NCBI RefSeq assembly: GCF_000092025.1
Contig: NC_003062.2
Span: 2,520,001-2,584,000, forward strand
Length of the DNA: 64,000 nt
Direction: 5' to 3'
Source of the DNA: Agrobacterium fabrum str. C58
GTDB lineage: Bacteria; Pseudomonadota; Alphaproteobacteria; Rhizobiales; Rhizobiaceae
The notes under the pieces were generated by a model that worked only from the letters and a program-made list of their open reading frames with translations, was not told the origin of the DNA and did no database searches. Of this stretch, positions 27,909-36,794 are shown in pieces (position 1 is the stretch's first letter; each line of letters begins with the position of its first letter). Both the position numbers and the translations under genes were made by a program.

Positions 27909-29735
27909 AGCCAGCCGCTTCACCGTTTCGATATAGATTGTCTTCGCTTCCGGTGTTGAGAGATTGTGATCGGCATCGGGAATGATGGTCAGCGATACGT
28001 TGCGATAGGCCGCCAGCCCGTCACCGTCGGCATCGAAATAATACTGGAAATGCTCGAGGCCATCGTCGTTGTCGCTATAGAGCAGATGGACGGCGGTATT
28101 CTTCGCCTTCAGCCTGTCGAAAGCGCCGAAGACGGCCCGCCCTTCCTCGCTGCCCCTGCGAAACAACCTTGCCGTTTTTGTCGAAAGCCGCTTCATCGTC
28201 GCCTTGAGGATGTTTAGCCCGGCGCTTGCCACATCGACATCGCCGCTGATGAGACGCTTGAATGTCGCACCCTGGCGAAAACGCTGGCTGTATTCCCCGA
28301 AGGAACGCGGCCGTTTATGCAGCGCCTCGTCCACCGAAAGCCCTTTGCGCCAGTGGAAAACAACTGGATTGACCGCGATCACGGCACCGATCCGGTCATC
28401 GGCGAGCGCGCCATTAAAAGCGAGATAGGCGCCGCTGCACCGGCCCGCCGCGATGAAAGGCCCCTTGCCGCGCGTGCCGAGAAAATCGAGCGCGGCGGCC
28501 ACGTCGTCATTCTGCGCGGCATCGTAAAGAACCTGATCGGGTGCGTTTTTGACGGGCGGACTATCGGCAATATTTGCAGCGTCGAAGCGCAATGAGGCAA
28601 CGCCTTCGCGCGCCAAAGTACGTGCCATCTGCACGGAAAGCCTGCCCCAGCCCGCATGCCGGTCGTAAGCGGCGCCAAGCAGGAGAACCGAAGACACTGC
28701 CTCTCGGTCATGCGGCCGACAGAAGACACCGAAGAGCCGCCCGCCATCGCCAAACTGCACCGACTGCTCGATGAAACCACGGCCGCGCTGCGGGGCATTG
28801 AGGATGATATCCTCCCCGGTATTGGCGGGGCTTTCGGCATGGGTTTGAGACAGAACCCAATCCACCAGCCGGTTCACCACATCACCTGAAATTTTCGAGA
28901 GTGTGGGGCTGGAAACGAGATCGTCATAGCCGGAAAACGCTGCCTCCTCCACCTCACAGCCGATTGCAGCGAGATGTTTGGCGAAATCGGCATCGGTCAC
29001 GCGACCGGGTCGCGACAGGACCAGAATGGTGTGCGCCGGAGCGGCCGCGAGATTGGCAAGATTGGTCTTCTTTACCGCATCCGCAACACCTTCAGGCATG
29101 GTCATGCCCGCAATCGCTCCCGCCTCCGCGAGACGTTGACCGGGCCGGAGGCCAAGGCCGTCATCGATCATGGATGACCACATCGCCAGTTCGCGCAGAT
29201 AGGCACGGCCGGAAACGACAGGCGCCAGAAACGCCATGGAACCGGCACCCACTGCATCGGTAAGGGCCTGCGCCGCGATCAGGCAGCCGAGCCCCTGCGC
29301 AACGACCATCACCTCCGCGCATCCGGAAAGACGCTTCAGATAAGCGAATGCAGCACGCGTGTCGGAAAGCCAGTCCGCTACACGACCCGCATCTTCAGGA
29401 TCGAAGGCATCACCCGCGCCGAGATAGTCAAATCGCAGGCTCGCAACGCCGCGAGCCGCCAACCTCTCGGCCAGAACCCGCTGAAACTTGCGGCTGCACA
29501 GCTCCTCCATGCCCCAGGGACTGACGAAAAGAACGGCATGGGCCTGCCTCACATCCCTGCGTGCGGGATGGAAAATTCCAGCTAGCCCGTCAAAAGAGAC
29601 GGGATGTGCAATCGCCCCATCCAGGCCGATGCCGGAAAGCGACAATGCATCAAGAGATGGATCGCTGCCTGTACGCTCTGAGATATCTATCGCCATCGAC
29701 CTTGCCATCATTGCGCCAGTATCCGGCTCAACCAT
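27876..29735 (-). CDS. Two-domain alpha/beta hydrolase with altered nucleophile motifs
   Basis: The 619-residue protein contains two alpha/beta-hydrolase folds in tandem, residues about 45-300 and 325-610 (numbering from ATG 29735; ATGs at 29711 and 29696 are alternatives). Each has the LRFDxxGxGD-type strand: SLRFDYLGAGD and SLRFDAANIAD. The nucleophile elbow of domain 1 reads AQGLG with Gly148 in place of serine, so it is probably inactive. Domain 2 reads GRCSG with Cys433 as the nucleophile, as in exosortase-A-associated hydrolases. Late residues YSDNDDGLEHF and DADHNLS would supply the acid and histidine. It converges on the GH2 gene. An acyl transfer or thioesterase role is inferred. Confidence 0.75.
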   Translation of the reverse strand: MVEPDTGAMMARSMAIDISERTGSDPSLDALSLSGIGLDGAIAHPVSFDGLAGIFHPARRDVRQAHAVLFVSPWGMEELCSRKFQRVLAERLAARGVASLRFDYLGAGDAFDPEDAGRVADWLSDTRAAFAYLKRLSGCAEVMVVAQGLGCLIAAQALTDAVGAGSMAFLAPVVSGRAYLRELAMWSSMIDDGLGLRPGQRLAEAGAIAGMTMPEGVADAVKKTNLANLAAAPAHTILVLSRPGRVTDADFAKHLAAIGCEVEEAAFSGYDDLVSSPTLSKISGDVVNRLVDWVLSQTHAESPANTGEDIILNAPQRGRGFIEQSVQFGDGGRLFGVFCRPHDREAVSSVLLLGAAYDRHAGWGRLSVQMARTLAREGVASLRFDAANIADSPPVKNAPDQVLYDAAQNDDVAAALDFLGTRGKGPFIAAGRCSGAYLAFNGALADDRIGAVIAVNPVVFHWRKGLSVDEALHKRPRSFGEYSQRFRQGATFKRLISGDVDVASAGLNILKATMKRLSTKTARLFRRGSEEGRAVFGAFDRLKAKNTAVHLLYSDNDDGLEHFQYYFDADGDGLAAYRNVSLTIIPDADHNLSTPEAKTIYIETVKRLALERKPPAGAQ

Positions 29736-30039
29736 TACGGGATCATTATATCGAAGCGTCTTAACGCCTGTTCTACAATAAAAACAACAATATTAGAGAA
29801 CTCTAAAAATATAGTCGTATTTATATCGCCAGCCACCCACACGTTGCAAAACAATCGCCGGGGTAACGGACAAGTCTCGACAGGCCCGCTATTTTGCTCG
29901 AAACCGCTTGAATATACTGATAAATAGCGAGTCCCACATTTATTTGCAGGAGGAGGTTGCGCCACCCGGCCACCGGATTGTCTAGACACCGCGCAAACCA
30001 ACACGCCGGGCCTCGCCCGCCAGGTCATAGAAGTTTTAT
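29736..30039. promoter_or_regulatory. Divergent intergenic region with a 14-base palindrome
   Basis: This 304-base, AT-richer stretch separates the divergent hydrolase and ABC-like genes and must hold both promoters. It contains the perfect palindrome TTAGAG-AA-CTCTAA at 29793-29806, 58 bases before the hydrolase start, which is a candidate operator. A strong Shine-Dalgarno-like AGGAGGAGG at about 29950 has no suitable start codon after it. No RNA gene is evident. Confidence 0.4.
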
Positions 30040-32757
30040 ATGGAACAAAGCCTTACGCGTTATATCTGGTCGCACACGAGGCGGCAGCAGCTTTTCATTC
30101 TGCTGATCGTGGCCCTGTCCATGATCCCCTATTTTCTCGCCTTCGATCTGCCCAAACAGATCGTCAATGGGCCTATCCAAGGGGACGGCTTCGAAGGGGC
30201 GAACGCAACGCAGCTCTTCATGCATCTCACGGTCGATATTCCCTATTGGGGCACCGTGACGCTCTTCCCCGGGATCGAACTCAACCGCATGTCGATGCTG
30301 ATGGGGCTCAGCCTGACATTCCTTGCACTCGTCATCATCAACGGGCTCTTCAAATATTACATCAACACCTACAAGGGCCGCCTTGGCGAGCGGCTTCTCA
30401 GGCGTATACGTTTCGAACTTATTGACCGGATTTTGCGTTTCCCGCCCACGCATTTCAAGCGGGTAAAAGGCGCTGAAATCTCCAGTATGGTGAAGGACGA
30501 GGTGGAACCGCTCGGCGGCTTTACCGGCGATGCCTTCGTACAGCCGGCGCTTCTCGGCGGCCAGGCACTCTCCGCGCTCTTCTTCATTCTCGTGCAGAAT
30601 TTATGGCTCGGTCTGATCGCGGCTTTCATGGCCGCCATACAGGTCGGCATCATCCCCAAAATGCGCCGCCGCCTCATCGAACTTGGCCGCCAGCGGCAGT
30701 TGAGCGCGCGCCAGCTTGCCGGACGTATCGGCGAGATGGTCGATGGTATCGGCACCATCCACGCCTATGACACATCTAATTTCGAGCGCGCCGATGCCTC
30801 ACACCGGCTCGGCGACATCTTCAAGATCCGTTACGATCTCTACCAGTGGAAGTTTCTGGTCAAGTTTATCAATAACTTCCTCGCGCAGCTCACGCCCTTC
30901 TTCTTTTATGCGCTCGGTGGTTATCTGACCCTTAAGGGCAGCCTTGATGTCGGCCAGCTTGTCGCCGTCATCAACGCCTATAAGGAACTGCCGGGACCGC
31001 TGAAGGAACTGATCGACTGGGATCAGGCGCGACAGGATGTCCAGGTAAAATACGAGCAGGTCTTCGAACAGTTCAATACGCCGAACATGATCGACGACAA
31101 GGTGCAGAAACTGTCCCCGGGAACCGTCGCGGCAATCACCGCGCCGCTCGTCATCGCCAATCTGACGCTCGAGGATGATAGCGGCAGCCGGCTTCTGGAG
31201 CAGGCGTCGCTCAAGATCGAGCCGGGCGAGGTGATCGCCATCGTCGGCGGCTCGGGAGCCGAGGCGCTGGCGGATGCGATCGGCCGCACACTCTGGCCGA
31301 CCTCAGGCAAGGTCAGCATCAACGATGTCGACATATTGGAACTGCCGGAGTCGCTCACCGGGCGGCGAATTTCCTATGTCTCGTCGGACAGTTATTTTTT
31401 CCACGCCAGCCTGAAGGACAATCTTCTTTACGGCCTCAAACATGCGCCGCTTGCGGAAAAGAACTACGAAGGCGCTGCGCTGGAGCATCGCAAGTGGGAA
31501 ATCCGCGAAGCCAAGATGGCGGGCAATCCGCTGATCGACATCAACAGCGAATGGATCGACTACGCCTCGAGCCCGGCCGGCGACGGCAAGCCGGAGAACC
31601 TCATCCAGGCCGTTCTGGCCGTGCTCGACAGCGTGGAATTGTCACAGGATATTCTGGAATTTGCCCTGCGCTCGTCGATCGATCCTCTGACCGATCTGCA
31701 TCTTGCCGCCCGCATCGTGGAACTGCGGCATGTGCTGCGCGCCGAACTTGAAAAGGAAAATCTGAGCGGCCTCATCGCGCCCTTCGAACTGGAGAGCTAC
31801 AATAGCGAAGCGACAGTCGGTGAAAACCTGTTGTTCGGCACCATGCGGGATTCTTCCCAGACGATCAGGACCGTCATCGAGAGCGACTATTTCCGATCGC
31901 TGATGCGCGAAACCGGCCTCGTCAAAACCCTGTTCGAAATGGGATACACGATTGCCGAAAACATCGTGGAAATCTTTGCCGACCTGCCGGGAGACCACCC
32001 CTTCTTCCAGCAGCTCACCTTCATGACGCCCGATGACATTCCAGTCTATCAGCAGATGATGCAACGGCTTCAGGGAAAGAGTTTCGACGAGGCCAATGAA
32101 AGCGAAAAGCGCGCGATGCTGCGGCTGAGCTTCTTCTACATAGAACCTCGCCAGCGTTTCGGCCTGCTGTCACCGGAAATCATGAACCGGATCGTCGAAG
32201 TTCGGCACATGTTCCACGAAAACCTGCCCGACAGCCTGAAAAACGTGATCGAAATCTACGATCCGACCAAATACATGAGCGCCACCAGCCTTCTGGATAA
32301 TATTCTCTTCGGCAAGGTGAGCCATCGTTATACCGACGCCTCGCGGCGCATTACCCGAATTGTCGCGGATGTCATGCGCAAGCAGGGCGTCTATGAGCGC
32401 GTGTTGGCGGTGGGGCTGGATTTCAACCTGGGTGCCGGCGGCAAGCGGCTTGGACCGCTTCAGCGCCAGAAGCTCAATCTCGCGCGGGCGCTGATCCGCA
32501 AATCCGATTATTATGTCTTCAACCGCCCCCTTCCCGGTCTTGATCCCCGACAGCAGGAGGAAATTGTCGAACGGGTCATCACACTCCTGAAACAGAATAA
32601 CAATAACCCCTCGATCGTGTGGGTTCTGTCGAATGCGCACCTCTCACGCATGTTCGAGCGGGTGATCGTCGTTCATCAGGGCCTGATCACGGCTGACGGA
32701 AGTTACGAGACTCTCGCCGAGGAAAACGGTACATTCAAGGACATGGTCGCGACATAA
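30040..32757 (+). CDS. ABC-exporter-like membrane protein with degenerate, expanded nucleotide-binding domain
   Basis: The 905-residue protein starts with an exporter-type six-helix membrane domain (residues about 20-320). The ATPase part is abnormal. Walker A reads GGSGAEALA (403-411) with Ala409 instead of lysine. The signature is LGPLQ (804-808) instead of LSGGQ. Walker B reads YYVFNRP with Asn828 and Arg829 replacing the Asp-Glu pair. About 270 extra residues lie between Walker A and signature, and contain a repeat beginning RIVELRH (558) and RIVEVRH (717), each followed by ENLLFG- or DNILFG-like segments. ATP hydrolysis is therefore unlikely. It heads a co-directional set with a cyclic-nucleotide-binding protein 10-43 bases downstream, suggesting a gated or sensory role. 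Confidence 0.85.
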   Translation: MEQSLTRYIWSHTRRQQLFILLIVALSMIPYFLAFDLPKQIVNGPIQGDGFEGANATQLFMHLTVDIPYWGTVTLFPGIELNRMSMLMGLSLTFLALVIINGLFKYYINTYKGRLGERLLRRIRFELIDRILRFPPTHFKRVKGAEISSMVKDEVEPLGGFTGDAFVQPALLGGQALSALFFILVQNLWLGLIAAFMAAIQVGIIPKMRRRLIELGRQRQLSARQLAGRIGEMVDGIGTIHAYDTSNFERADASHRLGDIFKIRYDLYQWKFLVKFINNFLAQLTPFFFYALGGYLTLKGSLDVGQLVAVINAYKELPGPLKELIDWDQARQDVQVKYEQVFEQFNTPNMIDDKVQKLSPGTVAAITAPLVIANLTLEDDSGSRLLEQASLKIEPGEVIAIVGGSGAEALADAIGRTLWPTSGKVSINDVDILELPESLTGRRISYVSSDSYFFHASLKDNLLYGLKHAPLAEKNYEGAALEHRKWEIREAKMAGNPLIDINSEWIDYASSPAGDGKPENLIQAVLAVLDSVELSQDILEFALRSSIDPLTDLHLAARIVELRHVLRAELEKENLSGLIAPFELESYNSEATVGENLLFGTMRDSSQTIRTVIESDYFRSLMRETGLVKTLFEMGYTIAENIVEIFADLPGDHPFFQQLTFMTPDDIPVYQQMMQRLQGKSFDEANESEKRAMLRLSFFYIEPRQRFGLLSPEIMNRIVEVRHMFHENLPDSLKNVIEIYDPTKYMSATSLLDNILFGKVSHRYTDASRRITRIVADVMRKQGVYERVLAVGLDFNLGAGGKRLGPLQRQKLNLARALIRKSDYYVFNRPLPGLDPRQQEEIVERVITLLKQNNNNPSIVWVLSNAHLSRMFERVIVVHQGLITADGSYETLAEENGTFKDMVAT

Positions 32758-32800
32758 ATCCAAGAATGTGACCGAGGTGGAACAAGAACAGGGTAAGGCA

Positions 32801-33256
32801 ATGCTGTTTAAAGACGAAATTCAGATGTTGAAAAGGGTTCCGTTTTTCTCGGAAATGGAACCATCCAAACTCAAGCTGCTCGCATTCGCATCCGACCGGG
32901 TGTCCTATCATGCTGGCGATACACTTTTTCGGCAGGGAGATGTCGGCGATGCGGCCTATGTTCTCCTGACTGGAAAAGTGGATGTTCTGGTCGATTCCCC
33001 ATCGGGCACGCTGAAAGTGGCGGAAATGACCGGCAACGCCATCGTCGGTGAAATCGCCATTCTCTGTGACAGCGTCAGAACCGCGACCATTCGTGCCTCC
33101 ACCAATGTGGAAGCCCTGCGCATCGGCAAGGAACAGTTCTTCAAGCTCATGTCCGATTTCCCCGACATTACCATAAAGGTCATGCGCGTTCTCGCCGAAC
33201 GCCTTACCCAGACGACGGCGGAACTGAGCAAAGCGCGCGCAGGCGCCAAGACATAA
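32801..33256 (+). CDS. Cyclic-nucleotide-binding domain protein (single CNB domain)
   Basis: The 151-residue soluble protein is a lone Crp-type effector domain without DNA-binding helix. The phosphate-binding cassette is VGEIAILCDSVRTATIRAST, with the Gly-Glu and Arg expected to hold the cyclic phosphate and ribose. The barrel strands VSYHAGDTLFRQGDVGDAAY precede it, and a C-terminal helix VMRVLAERLTQTTAELSKA may give dimerisation. The ATG at 32801 is preceded by AGGGTAAGG; an in-frame GTG at 32768 would add 11 residues. It lies directly behind the degenerate ABC protein and ahead of MBL-fold and cyclase genes, so it is the probable receptor for the cyclase product. Confidence 0.88.
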   Translation: MLFKDEIQMLKRVPFFSEMEPSKLKLLAFASDRVSYHAGDTLFRQGDVGDAAYVLLTGKVDVLVDSPSGTLKVAEMTGNAIVGEIAILCDSVRTATIRASTNVEALRIGKEQFFKLMSDFPDITIKVMRVLAERLTQTTAELSKARAGAKT

Positions 33257-33447
33257 ACGACAATTCCTTGCTACCTTGAATGGCGATATTGGAAAAATAA
33301 ATGTCGTACTATTGCAATATAAATGAAATGCTGACTGAATAAGGGGTAAAGGGGCCCGCCAGAAATGTGCGGATATAAGAATCTATAGAAACAACGGGCT
33401 TTCATGGGAGGAAAGCGTGCAAGATTCCGTTGTTATTGGGGTGTGCC

Positions 33448-34308
33448 ATGGCGTTCGATTCCGACACGAGAAGTCGGGAAAGTAATAGAAATTTTCGGGT
33501 AAAGATCTGGGGTGCGCGGGGAACGCTTCCCGTTTCAGGTGAAAACTTCCGAAAATACGGCGGGAATACCATCTGCATCGAGGTGAGATGCGGTGATCAC
33601 GTTCTTTTGTTCGATGCCGGTTCCGGCCTGCATCCCGCTGGTCTTGCCCTGCGGGCGGAAGGCATTACCGACGTCAACCTGTTCTTCTCGCACTGTCACT
33701 ACGACCACATCGTCGGCTTTCCCTATTTCAAGCCCTTTTATAACAGCTCCAACGATGTCGCCATCTGGTCGGGCCATCTGGCCGGAAGCATGACCACCCG
33801 GGAAATGCTCAAGGATTTCATGAGCCCTCCCTGGTTCCCCGTGCCCTTGGAGATTTGCTGCGCAAAGATCGCCACCCGTGACTTCAAGGCGGGCGACGTG
33901 CTCGATGTCCACCCCGGCCTGTCGATCAGAACCGGAATGCTCAACCATCCCGGCAATGCCATCGGATACCGGCTGGACTGGGAAGGTAAGTCGCTGGCCA
34001 TCATCACCGACACCGAACATGAGCCCTCCAGCATCGACGAAACCGTTCTTGATCTCATCAGGGATGTCGATCTCTTCCTCTATGACGCCATGTTCACCGA
34101 TGAGGAAATGGGCCTTTACCGCGGTTATGGCCATTCCTCCTGGCAACAGGCAATCCGCCTTGCCAAACTTGCCGACGCAAAAAATGTTGGCTTCATCCAC
34201 CACGCTCCAAGCCGCAGCGACGAGGAGTTGGACGATATCGAAAAGCAGGCGAAAGCTGAATTTAACGGCGCATTCGCGGCGATGGACGGTCAGGTCATAG
34301 AAATCTGA
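33448..34308 (+). CDS. Metallo-beta-lactamase-fold hydrolase, possible cyclic-nucleotide phosphodiesterase
   Basis: The 286-residue protein has the MBL fold of the ribonuclease Z/PhnP branch. The opening KIWGARGTLPVSG with KYGGNTICIEV is typical of that branch. The metal motif HxHxDH appears as SHCHYDHIVG, later ligands are the histidine in MLNHPGNAIGY and aspartate in AIITDTEHEP, and a final HH pair occurs in GFIHHAPSR. Such enzymes cut phosphodiesters, and class II cAMP phosphodiesterases share the fold. Its position between a cNMP receptor and an adenylate cyclase suggests cAMP turnover, which is inferred. ATG 33448 follows GGGGTG; an in-frame TTG at 33430 is less likely. Confidence 0.8.
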   Translation: MAFDSDTRSRESNRNFRVKIWGARGTLPVSGENFRKYGGNTICIEVRCGDHVLLFDAGSGLHPAGLALRAEGITDVNLFFSHCHYDHIVGFPYFKPFYNSSNDVAIWSGHLAGSMTTREMLKDFMSPPWFPVPLEICCAKIATRDFKAGDVLDVHPGLSIRTGMLNHPGNAIGYRLDWEGKSLAIITDTEHEPSSIDETVLDLIRDVDLFLYDAMFTDEEMGLYRGYGHSSWQQAIRLAKLADAKNVGFIHHAPSRSDEELDDIEKQAKAEFNGAFAAMDGQVIEI

Positions 34309-34397
34309 TCCTCATCAGACCTCGGTGTGGAGCGGCCTTCGACCGTTTTTCGATCTGGCGGTGGACGTTCCTCACCACGCTTGTATGCGAACACGCA

Positions 34398-34421
34398 CAA
34401 TTGACCGCTGCCGATCAATTG
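34398..34421. promoter_or_regulatory. Inverted repeat upstream of the adenylate cyclase gene
   Basis: CAATTGA (34398-34404) faces TCAATTG (34415-34421) with a 10-base spacer, about 155 bases before the cyclase start, inside a 267-base gap that probably holds a separate promoter. It is a candidate operator; no regulator is known. Confidence 0.3.
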
Positions 34422-34575
34422 CTTCACGATATTGCCACGAGCGGGACTGCATCTAGGGTATTTGCAGGAGACGCATATCCCGTTTTCCGCGTGGAAATTC
34501 GGCGAGACGACCTAAGATTAAGCCACCCGTATTGCATGATGATTCTATTCCGAACGGCCATTTGATGGGATTTGC

Positions 34576-36270
34576 ATGATCCGTTTCTTTTCGGAAACCA
34601 ATTTAAGACGCGCCCGGATCGCATCCGGTCTCATCCTATTTGCTTTCGTTTTTTCCCACCTCTCCAATCATTCCCTTGCACTCATCTCCATCGACACGGC
34701 TGAACGGGCGCGGAAATGGTTCAGCTTGATTTGGCTTAATCCTGTCAGCAGCCTGCTTTTTTACGGGTCGGTCGTGGTGCATGTCTGCCTTGTACTGCGC
34801 TCGCTTTATCTGCGCAGGACATTGCGCATGCCGCTGCGCGAGGCGCTTCAGGTCATATTCGGACTGTCGATCCCGTTTCTGATCATCGGCCATGCGGTCA
34901 ATATCCGCGCCTCACATATGCTTTATGGCATCGACGTCGGTTATTATTCCGTCATCCGGAGGCTGTGGATAAACAATCCGGTCAGCGGAGCGTGGCAGAG
35001 CCTCGCGTTGATTGTCATCTGGACCCATGGATGCATCGGCCTCTATTTCTGGCTGCGTTATCGCGACTGGTATCCAAAAATCGCCGGGCTGTTCATGACG
35101 GTGGCTGTGATGCTGCCGCTTCTGGCCTTGCTGGGCTTCAGCGATGCGGGCCGCTGGCTGGAAGAGGTAGATCGGAAATATGCACTTCCTCCGGGGCTTA
35201 CGGATAACACTATCCAGAGAGACGAACTGCCGCTGCAAAGGGAGATGGAAACGCGGATCCGGTTCATCACAGGTGCGACCGAGGCAATTTTCGCCGGCGC
35301 GGTGATGCTGGTCTTCGTTTTGCGTGGTGTGCGAAGCTTCCGGCAAAGGCTGACCGCGATTGAAATCCACTATGAACAGGGCGTGCAGGCGCGTATTCCG
35401 GCCGGCTTCAGTATTCTGGAAGCCAGCAGGCTCGCGGGCATCCCGCATTACTCGGTCTGTGGCGGCAAGGGGCGCTGCTCGACCTGTCGCGTCAAGGTTC
35501 TGAACAGCAAGGGCCCGCTTCCGCCACCCGGAGATATCGAGCAGACCACGCTCCGGCGTATCCACGCCGATTCGGACGTGCGGCTCGGTTGTCAGTTGCG
35601 CCCCACCAGCGATCTCGACATCGCGCTTCTCGTTTCACCGCCCCAGCAAAGCGATCTGCCCGCGGATGCGCAGTCGGCCCGCCCCGGTCGGGAAGAGGAA
35701 ATCGCCATTCTCTTCTGCGATCTGCGCAATTTCACCACGCTGTCGGAAGCGAAGCTGCCCTATGATGTGGTCTTCCTTTTGAACCGCTACTTCACCATCG
35801 TCGGCCAGGCCGTCGAACAGGCCGATGGTCATCTCGACAAATTCATCGGCGATGGCGCCATGGCCCTTTTTGGACTTGGCGAGGATACGGACCGGGCCTG
35901 CCGCAACGCCATGAAGGCAGCCGCAACCATATTGCGGGATATCGCCATCCTGAACGAAGGGTTGGAGAAACAATTCGCCGTCCGCCTGGAAGTGGTGGTT
36001 GGCATTCACTCCGGCCCGAGCATCGTCGGCGTGATGGGATATGGCGCGGCAAAAACCCTGACAGCCATAGGCGATACCGTGAATGTGGCAAGCCGGCTCG
36101 AATCCAAGGCCAAGGAATTCGGCGCCGCCATCGTCGTTTCCGAACCGGCCATCATCCAGGCAGGACAGGATATTGCCGATCTCAGAAGCGAAAACATCGC
36201 CATTCGCGGACGAAACTCGCAGATGAAAGTGTATCTGCTCTCAAGAGAAGAGAGCGAGCGTTATCTATGA
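34576..36270 (+). CDS. Membrane adenylate cyclase with 2Fe-2S ferredoxin domain
   Basis: The 564-residue protein has three parts. Residues about 10-250 are a membrane domain of about six helices with several histidines (FSHLSNHS, VVVHVC, IIGHAV). Residues about 262-350 are a 2Fe-2S ferredoxin with Cys295, Cys301, Cys304 and Cys339, the CX5CX2C...C spacing of adrenodoxin types. Residues about 368-560 are a class III cyclase: metal ligands Asp382 and Asp426, adenine-selecting Lys422 and Asp500, transition-state Asn503 and Arg507. All catalytic positions look intact, so cAMP production is predicted. Redox control by the iron-sulfur cluster or by the membrane part is inferred. It closes the block with the cNMP-binding and MBL genes. 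Confidence 0.9.
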   Translation: MIRFFSETNLRRARIASGLILFAFVFSHLSNHSLALISIDTAERARKWFSLIWLNPVSSLLFYGSVVVHVCLVLRSLYLRRTLRMPLREALQVIFGLSIPFLIIGHAVNIRASHMLYGIDVGYYSVIRRLWINNPVSGAWQSLALIVIWTHGCIGLYFWLRYRDWYPKIAGLFMTVAVMLPLLALLGFSDAGRWLEEVDRKYALPPGLTDNTIQRDELPLQREMETRIRFITGATEAIFAGAVMLVFVLRGVRSFRQRLTAIEIHYEQGVQARIPAGFSILEASRLAGIPHYSVCGGKGRCSTCRVKVLNSKGPLPPPGDIEQTTLRRIHADSDVRLGCQLRPTSDLDIALLVSPPQQSDLPADAQSARPGREEEIAILFCDLRNFTTLSEAKLPYDVVFLLNRYFTIVGQAVEQADGHLDKFIGDGAMALFGLGEDTDRACRNAMKAAATILRDIAILNEGLEKQFAVRLEVVVGIHSGPSIVGVMGYGAAKTLTAIGDTVNVASRLESKAKEFGAAIVVSEPAIIQAGQDIADLRSENIAIRGRNSQMKVYLLSREESERYL

Positions 36271-36307
36271 GACAGTCACGGCGCTTTTGTCGTCGGGCGG
36301 TCCACCG

Positions 36308-36790
36308 TCAAATCTTGCGATAGAGAAAATAGCGATCCGTCGGCACGCTTTCCGGCACCGGCAGCGGTTTCAGCATGGCATGGTCGAGCGGCAGACCGCT
36401 GATGGCGATACCGCCTTTTGCCAGCATGCCCGCGGCAAGATCGGGCAACCATGTGAGCGTAACCGCGTCCTTTTCCGGATAACCCGTGCCGATATCGGCA
36501 TGCACCATCGCCGCGTCCGTGCCGATGAAGGCCGGAGCGGTTTGCGAGATTTCACCGATCACGAGATCCTCTACCGCCGGAACGGAAGAGGCATGAGCAC
36601 CCATGGCCCTGTCAAAAGCGATGATACGGCGGTTGGGAAACAGTTCCCGCAGGTGATTGAAAGTGCGCCCGTTTCCAAGCCCGATTTCCATGAGCGCGCC
36701 CTGATCGGGCAGATCGAGATCGGCCTCGACATGGTTGAGGATATCGCGCTGTGCGCTCAAACGGCGAATGAAACTGTCCAGTCTGCTCAT
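36308..36790 (-). CDS. Class I SAM-dependent methyltransferase-like protein
   Basis: The 160-residue protein carries the SAM-binding loop LMEIGLGNGRTFNHLRELFP at residues about 33-52 and a following acidic strand end IIAFDRAMGAH. It is short for the family, with little beyond the core fold, and has no signal peptide. The start at 36790 is 4 bases after the UDP-sugar dehydrogenase stop, so the two are one transcript. Modification of a sugar or related small molecule is suggested by the context; the substrate cannot be read. It ends 37 bases from the convergent cyclase gene. Confidence 0.75.
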   Translation of the reverse strand: MSRLDSFIRRLSAQRDILNHVEADLDLPDQGALMEIGLGNGRTFNHLRELFPNRRIIAFDRAMGAHASSVPAVEDLVIGEISQTAPAFIGTDAAMVHADIGTGYPEKDAVTLTWLPDLAAGMLAKGGIAISGLPLDHAMLKPLPVPESVPTDRYFLYRKI

Positions 36791-36794
36791 AATA

